Shown here in pieces: positions 9,779 to 16,991 of a stretch of 36,048 nt of DNA. Source of the stretch: Actinomycetes bacterium (GTDB taxonomy: Bacteria > Actinomycetota > Coriobacteriia > Anaerosomatales > Anaerosomataceae); contig JAJFTE010000075.1 of NCBI GenBank assembly GCA_021373175.1, positions 1 to 36,048 on the forward strand, written 5' to 3'. How positions within the stretch are numbered: position 1 is the stretch's first letter; every line of letters starts with the position of its first letter. The translations under genes were made by a program, and so were the position numbers. A model generated the notes under the pieces. The model searched no databases. It worked only from the letters and a program-made list of their open reading frames with translations, and was not told where the DNA came from.

Positions 9779-11065
9779 GTGCGCGTGCTGCTCTTTCAAG
9801 CACCGGTCTCGCTCATGAGTCCCCACGCTCACCTCTCGCCGCCGCTCGGGCTGGCGTACGTGGCCACGCACCTGCTCGATGAAGGACATCGTGTCGAGAT
9901 CATCGACCTCAACCTGAGCGGGCTCAATCCGCAGCGCGTGGCATACGCGCTCAAGCGCTTCTCCCCGGATGTGGTGGGCATCTCGGCGCATACGGAGACG
10001 TACCCCAATGCCCTAAAGCTGGCTCGGATCGTGAAGGAGCATGACGCATCCATACCGGTCATGGTGGGCGGGCCGCACGCGAGCATCCTGCCGGAGGCGG
10101 TACTCCAGGAGCCTGACATCGACTTCGTCGTGATAGGCGAGGGCGAGCGGACGGCGGTTGAGCTCATGGCCGCCCTCGAAGCGGGTGGCGGGCCCGAAGC
10201 CATACGGGCGATCGCCGGCCTTGGCCACGTGGAGGAAGGGCGGCTGGTGCTGAACGCGCCACGCGCTCCGCTCGATCCCGCCGAGGTCCGCCGTCCGGCG
10301 AGGCATCTGCTTTCTCTGGAGTTCTACCAGGACGCACACAATGTGCTCACCGCGCGGGGCGGTTGTCCGTTCCGCTGTCCATTCTGCTCGGCGTCCTATC
10401 TGTGGGGAGGCAAGCGTCGACCTCGGCCACCTGCTGAGATCATGGCCGAGTTGCGCGACATCGTGCGCGAGTACGGCGCGCAGCATGTCTTCTTCGTCGA
10501 CGACATCTTTACGCTCAACCGCACATGGCTCGAAGAGTTGCTTGCGCTGCTTGCCGAGCGGCCCGTCGGCGTCACCTGGGGCTGCGCGACGCGTGTGGAC
10601 CTGGTGACCGAGGAGCTCGTGCAGCGCATGGCGGCTGCGGGGTGCAGCGGCATCCAGTTCGGCATCGAATCCGGCGCGCAGGAGGTCCTGGACTCGGTCA
10701 AGGGCATCAAGAAGGACGATGCGCTCGACGCCGTGCGCTGGACCGTGGCGGCGGACATGAGCGCCACGTGCTCGTTCATGATCCCGTTTCCCGAGGACAC
10801 CGAAGAGACCCTCGCCGAGACCCTCGCGTTCATGCGCGTGCTCAAGGACGCGGGTGGCACGCTGCTCATGTCGTACACCACGCCGTATCCCGGGACGATG
10901 TTCGCCGAGAAGGCCGACGAACTGGGCCTCACGATCCTCACCGATGACTGGGCGCAATTCGACGCTAAGCACGTCGTGATGGAGACGCGTCATCTTTCGG
11001 CCGCACGAATCGAGGACGCCGCCGCCGAGATGGCACGGGAGCTGGGGATGTCGAGGAGCGCCTGA
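9779..11065 (+). CDS. B12-binding-domain radical SAM protein
   Basis: A 428-residue class B radical SAM enzyme. Residues 1-130 form a cobalamin-binding Rossmann domain (LSPPLGLAYVATHL, VGGPHASILPE, VIGEGERT). The radical SAM core begins near 190 with GGCPFRCPFCS, the CxxxCxxC cluster motif, and continues with FVDDIFTLN and GIESGAQEVLDSV. Such enzymes perform methylations or ring contractions on lipids, cofactors or natural products. The GTG at 9779 has GGAAGGTAGG upstream. It stands alone: the AOR terminator lies upstream and an unrelated membrane protein follows. Substrate is unknown; hopanoid, bacteriochlorophyll and fosfomycin-type relatives share this architecture, so the name should stay generic. 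Confidence 0.9.
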   Translation: MRVLLFQAPVSLMSPHAHLSPPLGLAYVATHLLDEGHRVEIIDLNLSGLNPQRVAYALKRFSPDVVGISAHTETYPNALKLARIVKEHDASIPVMVGGPHASILPEAVLQEPDIDFVVIGEGERTAVELMAALEAGGGPEAIRAIAGLGHVEEGRLVLNAPRAPLDPAEVRRPARHLLSLEFYQDAHNVLTARGGCPFRCPFCSASYLWGGKRRPRPPAEIMAELRDIVREYGAQHVFFVDDIFTLNRTWLEELLALLAERPVGVTWGCATRVDLVTEELVQRMAAAGCSGIQFGIESGAQEVLDSVKGIKKDDALDAVRWTVAADMSATCSFMIPFPEDTEETLAETLAFMRVLKDAGGTLLMSYTTPYPGTMFAEKADELGLTILTDDWAQFDAKHVVMETRHLSAARIEDAAAEMARELGMSRSA

Positions 11066-11144
11066 GAGGCGCGAGATACTGATATCGTCGGAGACCGAGC
11101 GGGCGAGAATCCATCGGGTTCAGCCCTTGTGGAAGGGAGCACAC

Positions 11145-11444
11145 ATGCGTTGGTTGACCCTCATATCCCGTTTCGCCACTGGTGCGTTTCTTGCGAACGG
11201 GGTGCCCCACTTCGTGCAAGGGGTGACGGGGCAGCTCTTCCCGACGCCCTTCGCGTCCCCGCCCGGCGTGGGGATGTCCGCGCCGCTCGTGAACGTCTTG
11301 TGGGGTAGCGCGAACTTCATAGTCGCCTACGTGCTCCTCGCGAAGACCCGCCCGGTCCCCTCGAGGCTCTCCGTCGACGTTGGGGTGCTGGCTGCGGGAT
11401 TTGTGGCGACTGCAGCGTCTCTTGCGGTGGTCTTCAGCCGGTAG
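11145..11444 (+). CDS. Small three-helix membrane protein
   Basis: A 99-residue hydrophobic protein with likely membrane segments at about 5-25, 45-66 and 78-97. The segment NGVPHFVQGVTGQLFPTPFA resembles a small uncharacterised membrane family seen in actinobacteria; I know no function for it. The ATG at 11145 has GGAAGGGAG 6-8 bases upstream, better than the in-frame TTG at 11127. It may be a separate unit from the radical SAM gene, 79 bases upstream. Confidence 0.75.
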   Translation: MRWLTLISRFATGAFLANGVPHFVQGVTGQLFPTPFASPPGVGMSAPLVNVLWGSANFIVAYVLLAKTRPVPSRLSVDVGVLAAGFVATAASLAVVFSR

Positions 11445-11587
11445 CGGCAACATGGAGATGGCGGGGCGACTCGCACTCCAGCTGACACAGTCCGGCCCCT
11501 GAGCGATATCCTAGGCGCATGGGCGGGCTCCGCGTCGCGGAGGTTGTCCCCGATGCCCGCGTGCGGTCGCGAGGGAGACGTGCTTTC

Positions 11588-12376
11588 GTGCGTTACGCGT
11601 TCATGGTTCTGGTGGGGATAATCGCAGGCGGCATCACCAGTCTGGTCGGTGCCAGCGGCGTGATGGTGGTGGTCCCGGGACTCAATATGGGTTTCGGGCT
11701 CACGATGCAGCAGGCGATCGGCACCAGCCTCATGGTCGATGTCATCGCTTCCGCGGCTGTCTCTTTCACCTACTTCAGGCATGGGAACCTGGACGTCGGG
11801 CGGGGGCTTTGGATCGCGCTCGGCTCGGTTGCGGGAGCACAGCTGGGAGCGAGCTTTGCCGCCGGACTCCCCGAACACCGCCTCGGCGGAGCGTTCGGCG
11901 CGTTCCTCGTCGTCTTCGGCGTTGTGATGTTGTGGCGGGGTTTCAACACCGAAGCGCTGGCCTCTCGGGTAGCGAAGCGATCCACTCCTGTGCCGGAGTG
12001 GCAGAAAATCGTCATCGCCGTGGGCCTCGGGTTTCTCCTGGGCGTTGTGAGCGGCGTGCTCGGGGCCGGCGGCGGCGTTCTGGTGCTGCTCGTGCTCATC
12101 CTCGTGCTCGACTTCCCGCTCCACAAGGCCATCGGCACGTCGACGCTGATCATGGCTGTCACGGCGCTGTCAGGCGCCGTAGGCCATGCGCTCCGGGGCA
12201 ATGTCGACCTCGTCGCGGGCGTGGTCGTCGGCGTCGGGACTGTCATAGGCGGCGTTGCCGGAGCGCGATTCGCCAATCGCGTGAGCGAGCGAGTGCTTGG
12301 ACGAGCGATAGCCGTGGTGTTCATTGTGCTCGGGATCGTCATGACCGTACTGCCCAGACTGCAGGGGTCTGCGTAA
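11588..12376 (+). CDS. TauE/SafE family membrane exporter
   Basis: A 262-residue integral membrane protein of the TauE/SafE (DUF81) family, which exports sulfite, sulfoacetate or related organic anions. Two homologous halves are visible: GGITSLVGASGVMVVVPGL...QQAIGTSLMVDV and GVVSGVLGAGGGVLVLLVL...KAIGTSTLIMAV, each a four-helix repeat, giving about eight membrane spans. I chose the GTG at 11588 because GAGGGAG lies 10 bases upstream. The alternative ATG at 11519 would add 23 basic residues and sits at the predicted start of a transcript (TATCCT at 11507-11512), so a leaderless start is possible. Substrate is not inferable from context. Confidence 0.85.
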   Translation: MRYAFMVLVGIIAGGITSLVGASGVMVVVPGLNMGFGLTMQQAIGTSLMVDVIASAAVSFTYFRHGNLDVGRGLWIALGSVAGAQLGASFAAGLPEHRLGGAFGAFLVVFGVVMLWRGFNTEALASRVAKRSTPVPEWQKIVIAVGLGFLLGVVSGVLGAGGGVLVLLVLILVLDFPLHKAIGTSTLIMAVTALSGAVGHALRGNVDLVAGVVVGVGTVIGGVAGARFANRVSERVLGRAIAVVFIVLGIVMTVLPRLQGSA

Positions 12377-12467
12377 GACCCGCTGCCACGTGGGGGCATG
12401 CTCCGCGTGCCGCTTGCCCGTGTGGCGTCGGCGGATATCGTGACTTGAATCAGAGAAAGGCGACAGC

Positions 12468-12725
12468 ATGCGCATCTATGACGGTGACTCCGATCGCACG
12501 TTCGGCAGCATCGACCTGTTCCTCACGCATGACGACATCGAGGAACTCATCGATGTGCTTCGTGGCCTGCAAGCCGACGACATCGGTGCTCGGGCGCAGG
12601 CGGCGGAGCCCGCGCCCGTGGACGCCGAGTATGCTCGCGAGATCAACATCGCGCTCTACGAAGAGGGCGATGTACCCGCTGGGTGGTCGGAGCGCGCCGG
12701 AGAGGTGATTCTCGAGGACCGCTGA
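12468..12725 (+). CDS. Hypothetical 85-residue acidic protein
   Basis: Unrecognised small soluble protein (begins MRIYDGDSDRTFGSIDLFL) with an acidic helical segment LTHDDIEELIDVLRGLQADD and no cysteines or membrane spans. AAAGGCG lies 5-10 bases before the ATG. The frame has the strong third-position GC of neighbouring genes, which supports coding. No function can be assigned. Confidence 0.7.
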   Translation: MRIYDGDSDRTFGSIDLFLTHDDIEELIDVLRGLQADDIGARAQAAEPAPVDAEYAREINIALYEEGDVPAGWSERAGEVILEDR

Positions 12726-12831
12726 GGCAGGTAGCGACGTGACGCACCCCGTCCGTGTCTAGAGCCAGTGCACAGCTTCCTTCACAGCGCCTGTCCCTTT
12801 GGGTATCTACATAGGTTCGGAGGCTGCTGTT

Positions 12832-12854
12832 CTCGCGTGCTTGTAGCACGCGAG
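12832..12854 (+). other. Hairpin in the leader of the VIT-family gene
   Basis: A perfect 9-bp inverted repeat (CTCGCGTGC, 5-base loop TTGTA, GCACGCGAG) lies 46 bases before the VIT-family start. It lacks a T-tract, so it looks more like a structured leader or regulatory site than a terminator of the preceding gene. The surrounding 12726-12900 has no gene. Confidence 0.45.
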
Positions 12855-12900
12855 CGGGAATCGCCCTTACGGTGAGTGCCAGCGGCGAAGGAGCGTTCAA

Positions 12901-13608
12901 ATGGCGATTGAAGCATCGGCCGACCACGGTGAGTCACACCACGGCGGAAGAGCAGGCTGGCTGCGTGCCGCCACGCTCGGCGCAAACGATGGTCTCATCT
13001 CCACGAGCAGCCTGGTCATGGGCATGGCGTCGGCGCGGTCCAGCCGATCGGCCGTTTTGCTTGCTGCTGTAGCAGGTCTGGCCGCCGGCGCACTTTCCAT
13101 GGCGGCAGGCGAGTACGTCTCGGTGAGCTCGCAGGCGGACACCGAGAAGGCCGATCTGTCCCAGGAGGCCGGCGAAGAGGCTGCCTCGACGCAGTCCGAG
13201 CGTGCCGAATTGACGGGAATCTACGTTGCGCGAGGACTGAGTCGCGATCTGGCGGCCAAGGTTGCGGATGAGCTAACGGCGAGCGACGTCGTTGGAGCGC
13301 ATGCGCAGGACGAGCTCGGTATCCATGAGAGGACCCGGGCTCGGCCGGTCCAGGCGGCGCTGGCGTCTGCGGCCTCGTTTGCAGCGGGGGCCGCAGTACC
13401 CACATTACTGGTGGCGCTGTTGTCCACCAAGATCCTGACGTTCGGTGTGGTGGGTGTGACGTTGGTGGTCCTGCTCGGGCTCGGAGCTCTCGCCACTCGG
13501 CTCGGCGGCGCTTCACTCACGCGAGGGGCATCGCGCGTCGCGTTCTGGGGTGCGGTGGCCATGGGATTCACGGCGCTCGTTGGCTATCTGGTAGGCAAGC
13601 TCTTGTAG
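12901..13608 (+). CDS. VIT1/CCC1 family iron or manganese transporter
   Basis: A 235-residue membrane protein of the vacuolar iron transporter family, which moves Fe2+ or Mn2+ out of the cytoplasm in bacteria. Recognised by RAATLGANDGLISTSSLVMGM at the first helix, AGALSMAAGEYVSVSSQADTE at the second, and a central acidic cytoplasmic domain (QEAGEEAASTQSERAELTGIY ... HAQDELGI) that would carry metal ligands. Three further spans fill 152-235. The ATG at 12901 has GAAGGAG upstream. The stop is one base from the convergent degV gene. A structured leader upstream hints at post-transcriptional control, possibly by metal, which is inference. Confidence 0.9.
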   Translation: MAIEASADHGESHHGGRAGWLRAATLGANDGLISTSSLVMGMASARSSRSAVLLAAVAGLAAGALSMAAGEYVSVSSQADTEKADLSQEAGEEAASTQSERAELTGIYVARGLSRDLAAKVADELTASDVVGAHAQDELGIHERTRARPVQAALASAASFAAGAAVPTLLVALLSTKILTFGVVGVTLVVLLGLGALATRLGGASLTRGASRVAFWGAVAMGFTALVGYLVGKLL

Positions 13609-13609
13609 G

Positions 13610-14485
13610 CTAGTTGGCTCTCGGACTTCCCAGGAAGCTCACGACGATGCAGCTGGGACCTGTGTGCGTGCCGATGATAATGCCGATGCGCCCTGAGATC
13701 ACATCGCGCGCCGAGAATCGTTCCGCGAGCATGCCCCGCAGCATCTCCGCTTCCTCGGGACACTGTGCGTGATCCAGCACGATCGTCTGCGCCCCGGCGT
13801 CCTCGATCCGCTCGGCGACCATGTCCGCGAGCAACGTAAGGGCCTTCTTCCTCCCACGGAGCTTTTTGAGCAGGGCGAGGCGGCCTTCTGGGTCCACGTG
13901 CAGTATCGGTTTGATGTCGAGCAAGCCGCCGACCGCGCCGACAGCGGGCTGCACTCTGCCGCCGCGCACCAGGTAGTCGAAGGAGTCCACGGTGAACAGG
14001 TGGTTCACTCGCTGACGGTTCTCCTCGGCCCAGGTCACGACAGCATCGGCTGACAAGCCTTCTTTCAGCCGCTGAGCCATCTCGAGAACCAGCACGCCCT
14101 GTCCCGCTGAGACCGACAAGGAGTCCATTACATGGATCATGGCGTCGGGATGTGTCTCGAGAAACTGCTCTCGCGCGGCCAGCGCCGTTTCGTACGACCC
14201 GCTCAGCCCCGATGAGATTGTGACCAAGAGCGCGGTCTTGCCCCCTTGGTATGCTCGCTCGAACACGGCCAGGCAATCGGGCAGTCGCACCTGGGCAGTC
14301 GTGGAACGCACGCCACCACGCATTGTGTCATAGAAGCCATCGTATGACAGAGACACGCCGAAATCATCGAGCCGTTCCTCGCCGTCGAGCGCGTATGGGA
14401 AGTACAGGAGCTCCACTCCGGCGTCTTGAAGCGCTTGAAGCGGCAAGTCGCAGCCGGAGTCCGTGATCAGCATGGTGTCTTGCAT
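13610..14485 (-). CDS. DegV family fatty-acid-binding protein (FakB-like)
   Basis: A 291-residue DegV protein. Members bind a fatty acid and present it to a kinase (FakA) for phosphorylation and phospholipid synthesis. Diagnostic segments are MLITDSGCDLP, VRSTTAQVRLPD, VTISSGLSGSYETA and FDYLVRGGRVQ, followed by HTGPSCIVV near the end. The open frame extends further upstream, but the ATG at 14485 has AGGAGC 7 bases upstream. The gene overlaps the TetR regulator's 3' end by 19 bases, so the pair is co-transcribed and translationally coupled. This implies TetR control linked to fatty-acid supply. No fakA is adjacent. Confidence 0.88.
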   Translation of the reverse strand: MQDTMLITDSGCDLPLQALQDAGVELLYFPYALDGEERLDDFGVSLSYDGFYDTMRGGVRSTTAQVRLPDCLAVFERAYQGGKTALLVTISSGLSGSYETALAAREQFLETHPDAMIHVMDSLSVSAGQGVLVLEMAQRLKEGLSADAVVTWAEENRQRVNHLFTVDSFDYLVRGGRVQPAVGAVGGLLDIKPILHVDPEGRLALLKKLRGRKKALTLLADMVAERIEDAGAQTIVLDHAQCPEEAEMLRGMLAERFSARDVISGRIGIIIGTHTGPSCIVVSFLGSPRAN

Positions 14486-15105
14486 GAAGTCGCTCCTGTC
14501 TTGTTGGTGCTGTTGCCCGGATTCAGGGCACCTACGACGTAGTCCGCCACCCTTGCGGTGTCGGTCGCTCTGTTGAACAGCGAACACTCCAGAAGCAGGC
14601 CGTCCATCATGGACATGAACAGCGATGTCACGAACCGCCCGTCACCCGCCCGTTTGAAGGTCTCGTCCGAGAGGTTCTGCTCGATGATCGGCTGCACCTG
14701 GTCGGCCAGCTCCTCTCTGAAGTGCGTGACGCGCTGGCGAATCGCCGACCCGTCCGGCGGAAATTCCGCGACAATGGTATTAACCAGGTTGTTCTCCAGC
14801 ATCCCAAACTGCAGGTAGTTGCGAATGAAGCGGCGCAGTCGTCCCTCGGCCGTCTCCTGCGCGAGCGCATCCGCCACCTGAGCACGCAACCGCGAAAGCA
14901 CGTCGTCGAGCACCGCTTCGTGGATAGCGTCTTTGCCCTCGAAATAGTGGTAGATCGCGGCTTTCGTGATGCCAACGTACTTGGCGATGTCGTTCATGGA
15001 AACGCTCAGATAGCCGCCTTTGGAGAACAGTACGCGGGCTGCGTCGAGGATGCGCTGTCTCGTGCCTCCGCGGACGCCCGAGGGTTCAGTGGATGATGTC
15101 GTCAT
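14467..15105 (-). CDS. TetR family transcriptional regulator
   Basis: A 212-residue TetR repressor. The DNA-binding domain lies at about 13-62: RQRILDAARVLFSKGGY, then SMNDIAKYVGITKAAIYHYFEGKDAI. The C-terminal ligand domain (about 70-205) is helical and of unknown specificity. The start at 15105 follows AGGAGGTG 8 bases upstream. A 14-bp perfect palindrome lies 27 bases upstream, the expected operator. The overlap with degV suggests a fatty acid or acyl-CoA as effector (inference). A small cysteine-rich gene diverges from the other side of the palindrome and may be co-regulated. Confidence 0.88.
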   Translation of the reverse strand: MTTSSTEPSGVRGGTRQRILDAARVLFSKGGYLSVSMNDIAKYVGITKAAIYHYFEGKDAIHEAVLDDVLSRLRAQVADALAQETAEGRLRRFIRNYLQFGMLENNLVNTIVAEFPPDGSAIRQRVTHFREELADQVQPIIEQNLSDETFKRAGDGRFVTSLFMSMMDGLLLECSLFNRATDTARVADYVVGALNPGNSTNKTGATSCKTPC

Positions 15106-15131
15106 AGGCGATGCACCTCCTCGCACATGTA

Positions 15132-15145
15132 ACCGACCGGTCGGT
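15132..15145. promoter_or_regulatory. Palindromic TetR operator
   Basis: ACCGACCGGTCGGT is a perfect 14-bp palindrome located 27 bases upstream of the TetR start. Sites of this ACCGACCGGTCGGT type are well known for autoregulated TetR proteins. It lies between the divergent TetR and small cysteine-rich gene, so it may control both. Confidence 0.75.
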
Positions 15146-15293
15146 AAGGTAGTGTCGAGGTTATCAATCCGAGGTGGTCCCGTCAACATTCGCTCGCCGT
15201 CCGGCACGCTATTCTGTACACCTACGCCGAGACGTATTCCGGCCGACTCTCGCAACCGGGCGTCGAGCCGCCGATGGAATAAGGAGTATCCGC

Positions 15294-15479
15294 ATGAACG
15301 ACGTTCAAGCGCGAGTCTGGTGCAAGTACTGCGCGCACTATCCCGAGAGGAACCGCCAGCCGGGTACCGGCCGGTGCGTGTCGCCCGCCAGCACTCGCTC
15401 GCCAGACTCAAGACCCTGCGTGCCGAAGCTCACCCCCGCAGGACGGATCCGCAAGCTCTTCGGGCAGCCGATCGGATGA
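15294..15479 (+). CDS. Small cysteine-rich protein, possibly zinc-binding
   Basis: A 61-residue basic protein with four cysteines arranged CKYC (10-13), then GRCVS and RPCVPK, a plausible zinc-binding set. AAGGAG lies 8-13 bases before the ATG. It is transcribed divergently from the TetR gene across the palindromic operator. I do not recognise the family. Its small size and clear SD suggest a real gene, but coding potential is only moderately supported because longer frames overlap on the same strand. Confidence 0.6.
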   Translation: MNDVQARVWCKYCAHYPERNRQPGTGRCVSPASTRSPDSRPCVPKLTPAGRIRKLFGQPIG

Positions 15480-15601
15480 CGTCTGACAGCCGGGTCGCCA
15501 TCGACGTCGAGCTCCGGCATCACGACGCCGGTTCCGGCGCGGCGGCTCGAGCGCCGTCAGACGCTTGCCAGCGCTCGGTACGCTTGGACGCCCGAAATGA
15601 A

Positions 15602-15639
15602 GAAAGCCGCGGACCAGGATGACCTGGCTCGCGGCTTTC
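15602..15639 (-). terminator. Terminator hairpin downstream of the SHOCT gene
   Basis: A 10-bp outer stem (GAAAGCCGCG/CGCGGCTTTC) encloses a nested CCAGG-ATGA-CCTGG hairpin. Read on the minus strand it is followed by a T-rich stretch (TTCATTTC), consistent with termination of the SHOCT gene 14 bases upstream. It may also stop plus-strand transcripts of the cysteine-rich gene. Confidence 0.72.
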
Positions 15640-15652
15640 GTTCGCGGTGCTC

Positions 15653-15871
15653 TTAGCTCTGAAGCGTCTTGCGGATCTCTTCGTACTCTGCAGGGGTGAT
15701 CTCGCCACGCGCCAGACGCTGGCGGACGATCTCTACCGGGTCGTTGCCCCGGGCCGTCGGCGGCTGAACGCCGGTGCCGCGCCAACCGCAGCATCCGCCG
15801 CCCATGCCATACGGGCGGGCGACCAGGAAGATCACGAAGGGGATCAGGAACAGGAACCAGAAGAACATCAT
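15653..15871 (-). CDS. Small membrane-anchored SHOCT-domain protein
   Basis: A 72-residue protein with one membrane segment at about 2-20 (MMFFWFLFLIPFVIFLVARP), a glycine/cysteine-rich linker (GMGGGCCGW) and a C-terminal SHOCT motif (DPVEIVRQRLARGEITPAEYEEIRKTL). SHOCT is a short C-terminal oligomerisation-type motif found on many bacterial membrane proteins. The start at 15871 has AAGGAGTGAG upstream; longer upstream frames lack an SD. No partner is evident. Identity of the motif is confident; function is unknown. Confidence 0.82.
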   Translation of the reverse strand: MMFFWFLFLIPFVIFLVARPYGMGGGCCGWRGTGVQPPTARGNDPVEIVRQRLARGEITPAEYEEIRKTLQS

Positions 15872-16052
15872 CGTTCTCACTCCTTGATGTAGTGGTGTGT
15901 TGTATCGGCGCCCCATGCCGGGGCCGGAGAAGGTGCCGCGCTGTAGAACGTCGAGGCTACACGCATAATGCAATCGTTGTGCCAGTCCGCACCAGACGAC
16001 ATGCGGTTCTTGTGAAGCCCGAAAGGCACCGGCGTGAACGGGGCCGGCGATC

Positions 16053-16991
16053 CTACAGCTCCGCGAGCGCCCCCCTTGCGACCTCGCGGACGGCTGCGCG
16101 CACCTCGGCGGGCTCGATCGCGTCGATCATGCCGAGACCGGCGGCCACCCGTCTCGCTACCCAGGTGGCCGAGGAGTATGGCACCTCGGCGAAGATGGCG
16201 CCGTTCGGTTTGACGCTGAAGGTAGCGCCCGGCCAGTCGCGCTCTTCGGTGTGGGGCGCCGTGGGCGCCAGGCGCAGCACGGCGATCGGCAGGCCCGCGG
16301 CGGGCATCGACACGCTCGCGTCGATCGACACGGACGGTTGGAAGCGCTCGCCGGTCGCTTCCGCTTCGCGGATGCGGTCGAGCCTGAACGTACGCATCGC
16401 GCACGCGCTCTCGCAGTATGCGTTCACGTACCACGCGCCGCGGTCGTTCGCGAGCGCATGTGGGCAGATGACGCGTTCGGAATGCGTGCCGCTTCCCGCC
16501 GAGAAGTACCCGATGCGCACCTTCGTGCCGGTCTCGATCGCCTCGGCCAGCACGGCGTAGATGCCGACGACCGGCGCGCTCGCGTCGCCCGCACGAAGCG
16601 TCGCGGCAAGCTGGGCGGGGTCGAGTTCAGCCGAGGCGATCGTGAGCAGCTTCGTGACCAGCGGATCGTCGGCGGCGTGACCGGCGGCCTCGAGCGCCGC
16701 CACGAGCGCGCGCGCCTCTCGCGGCGCGAGCCGGACAGGGCGTTCGAGCGCGGGCGGCGCGCTAAGCACAGTGACGGTGTCGCCGTCGATAGCGAGGTCG
16801 ATCATCTCGTCGGGGGTGAAGGGCGGCACACCGCAGAACGAAAGCGCGGTCAGATCCCCCGCCACCTGGGACGTGGTCGCTCCGACCGCCGAGGCCAGCT
16901 CGGCCAGCTCAAGCGTCTCGCCCTGGCGGAGGTAGGGCAACAGCGCCAGCATCCGGCGCGCGTGCATGGCGGTGTTCTGCTTAGCGGTCAT
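16053..16991 (-). CDS. pafC: WYL-domain transcriptional regulator, PafC-like
   Basis: A 312-residue regulator, the second gene of a PafB-PafC pair. It has an N-terminal winged helix (about 5-60, MHARRMLALLPYLRQGETLELAELA), a central WYL domain with GAWYVNAYC near 190, and a C-terminal WCX-like extension. In mycobacteria PafBC forms a heterodimer that activates the LexA-independent DNA-damage response. The start ATG at 16991 overlaps the pafB stop by 11 bases, so the two are coupled. The WYL motif here reads WYV, as in many PafC proteins. No proteasome or Pup ligase gene is next to it, unlike the mycobacterial locus. The target promoters in this organism are unknown. Confidence 0.85.
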   Translation of the reverse strand: MTAKQNTAMHARRMLALLPYLRQGETLELAELASAVGATTSQVAGDLTALSFCGVPPFTPDEMIDLAIDGDTVTVLSAPPALERPVRLAPREARALVAALEAAGHAADDPLVTKLLTIASAELDPAQLAATLRAGDASAPVVGIYAVLAEAIETGTKVRIGYFSAGSGTHSERVICPHALANDRGAWYVNAYCESACAMRTFRLDRIREAEATGERFQPSVSIDASVSMPAAGLPIAVLRLAPTAPHTEERDWPGATFSVKPNGAIFAEVPYSSATWVARRVAAGLGMIDAIEPAEVRAAVREVARGALAEL

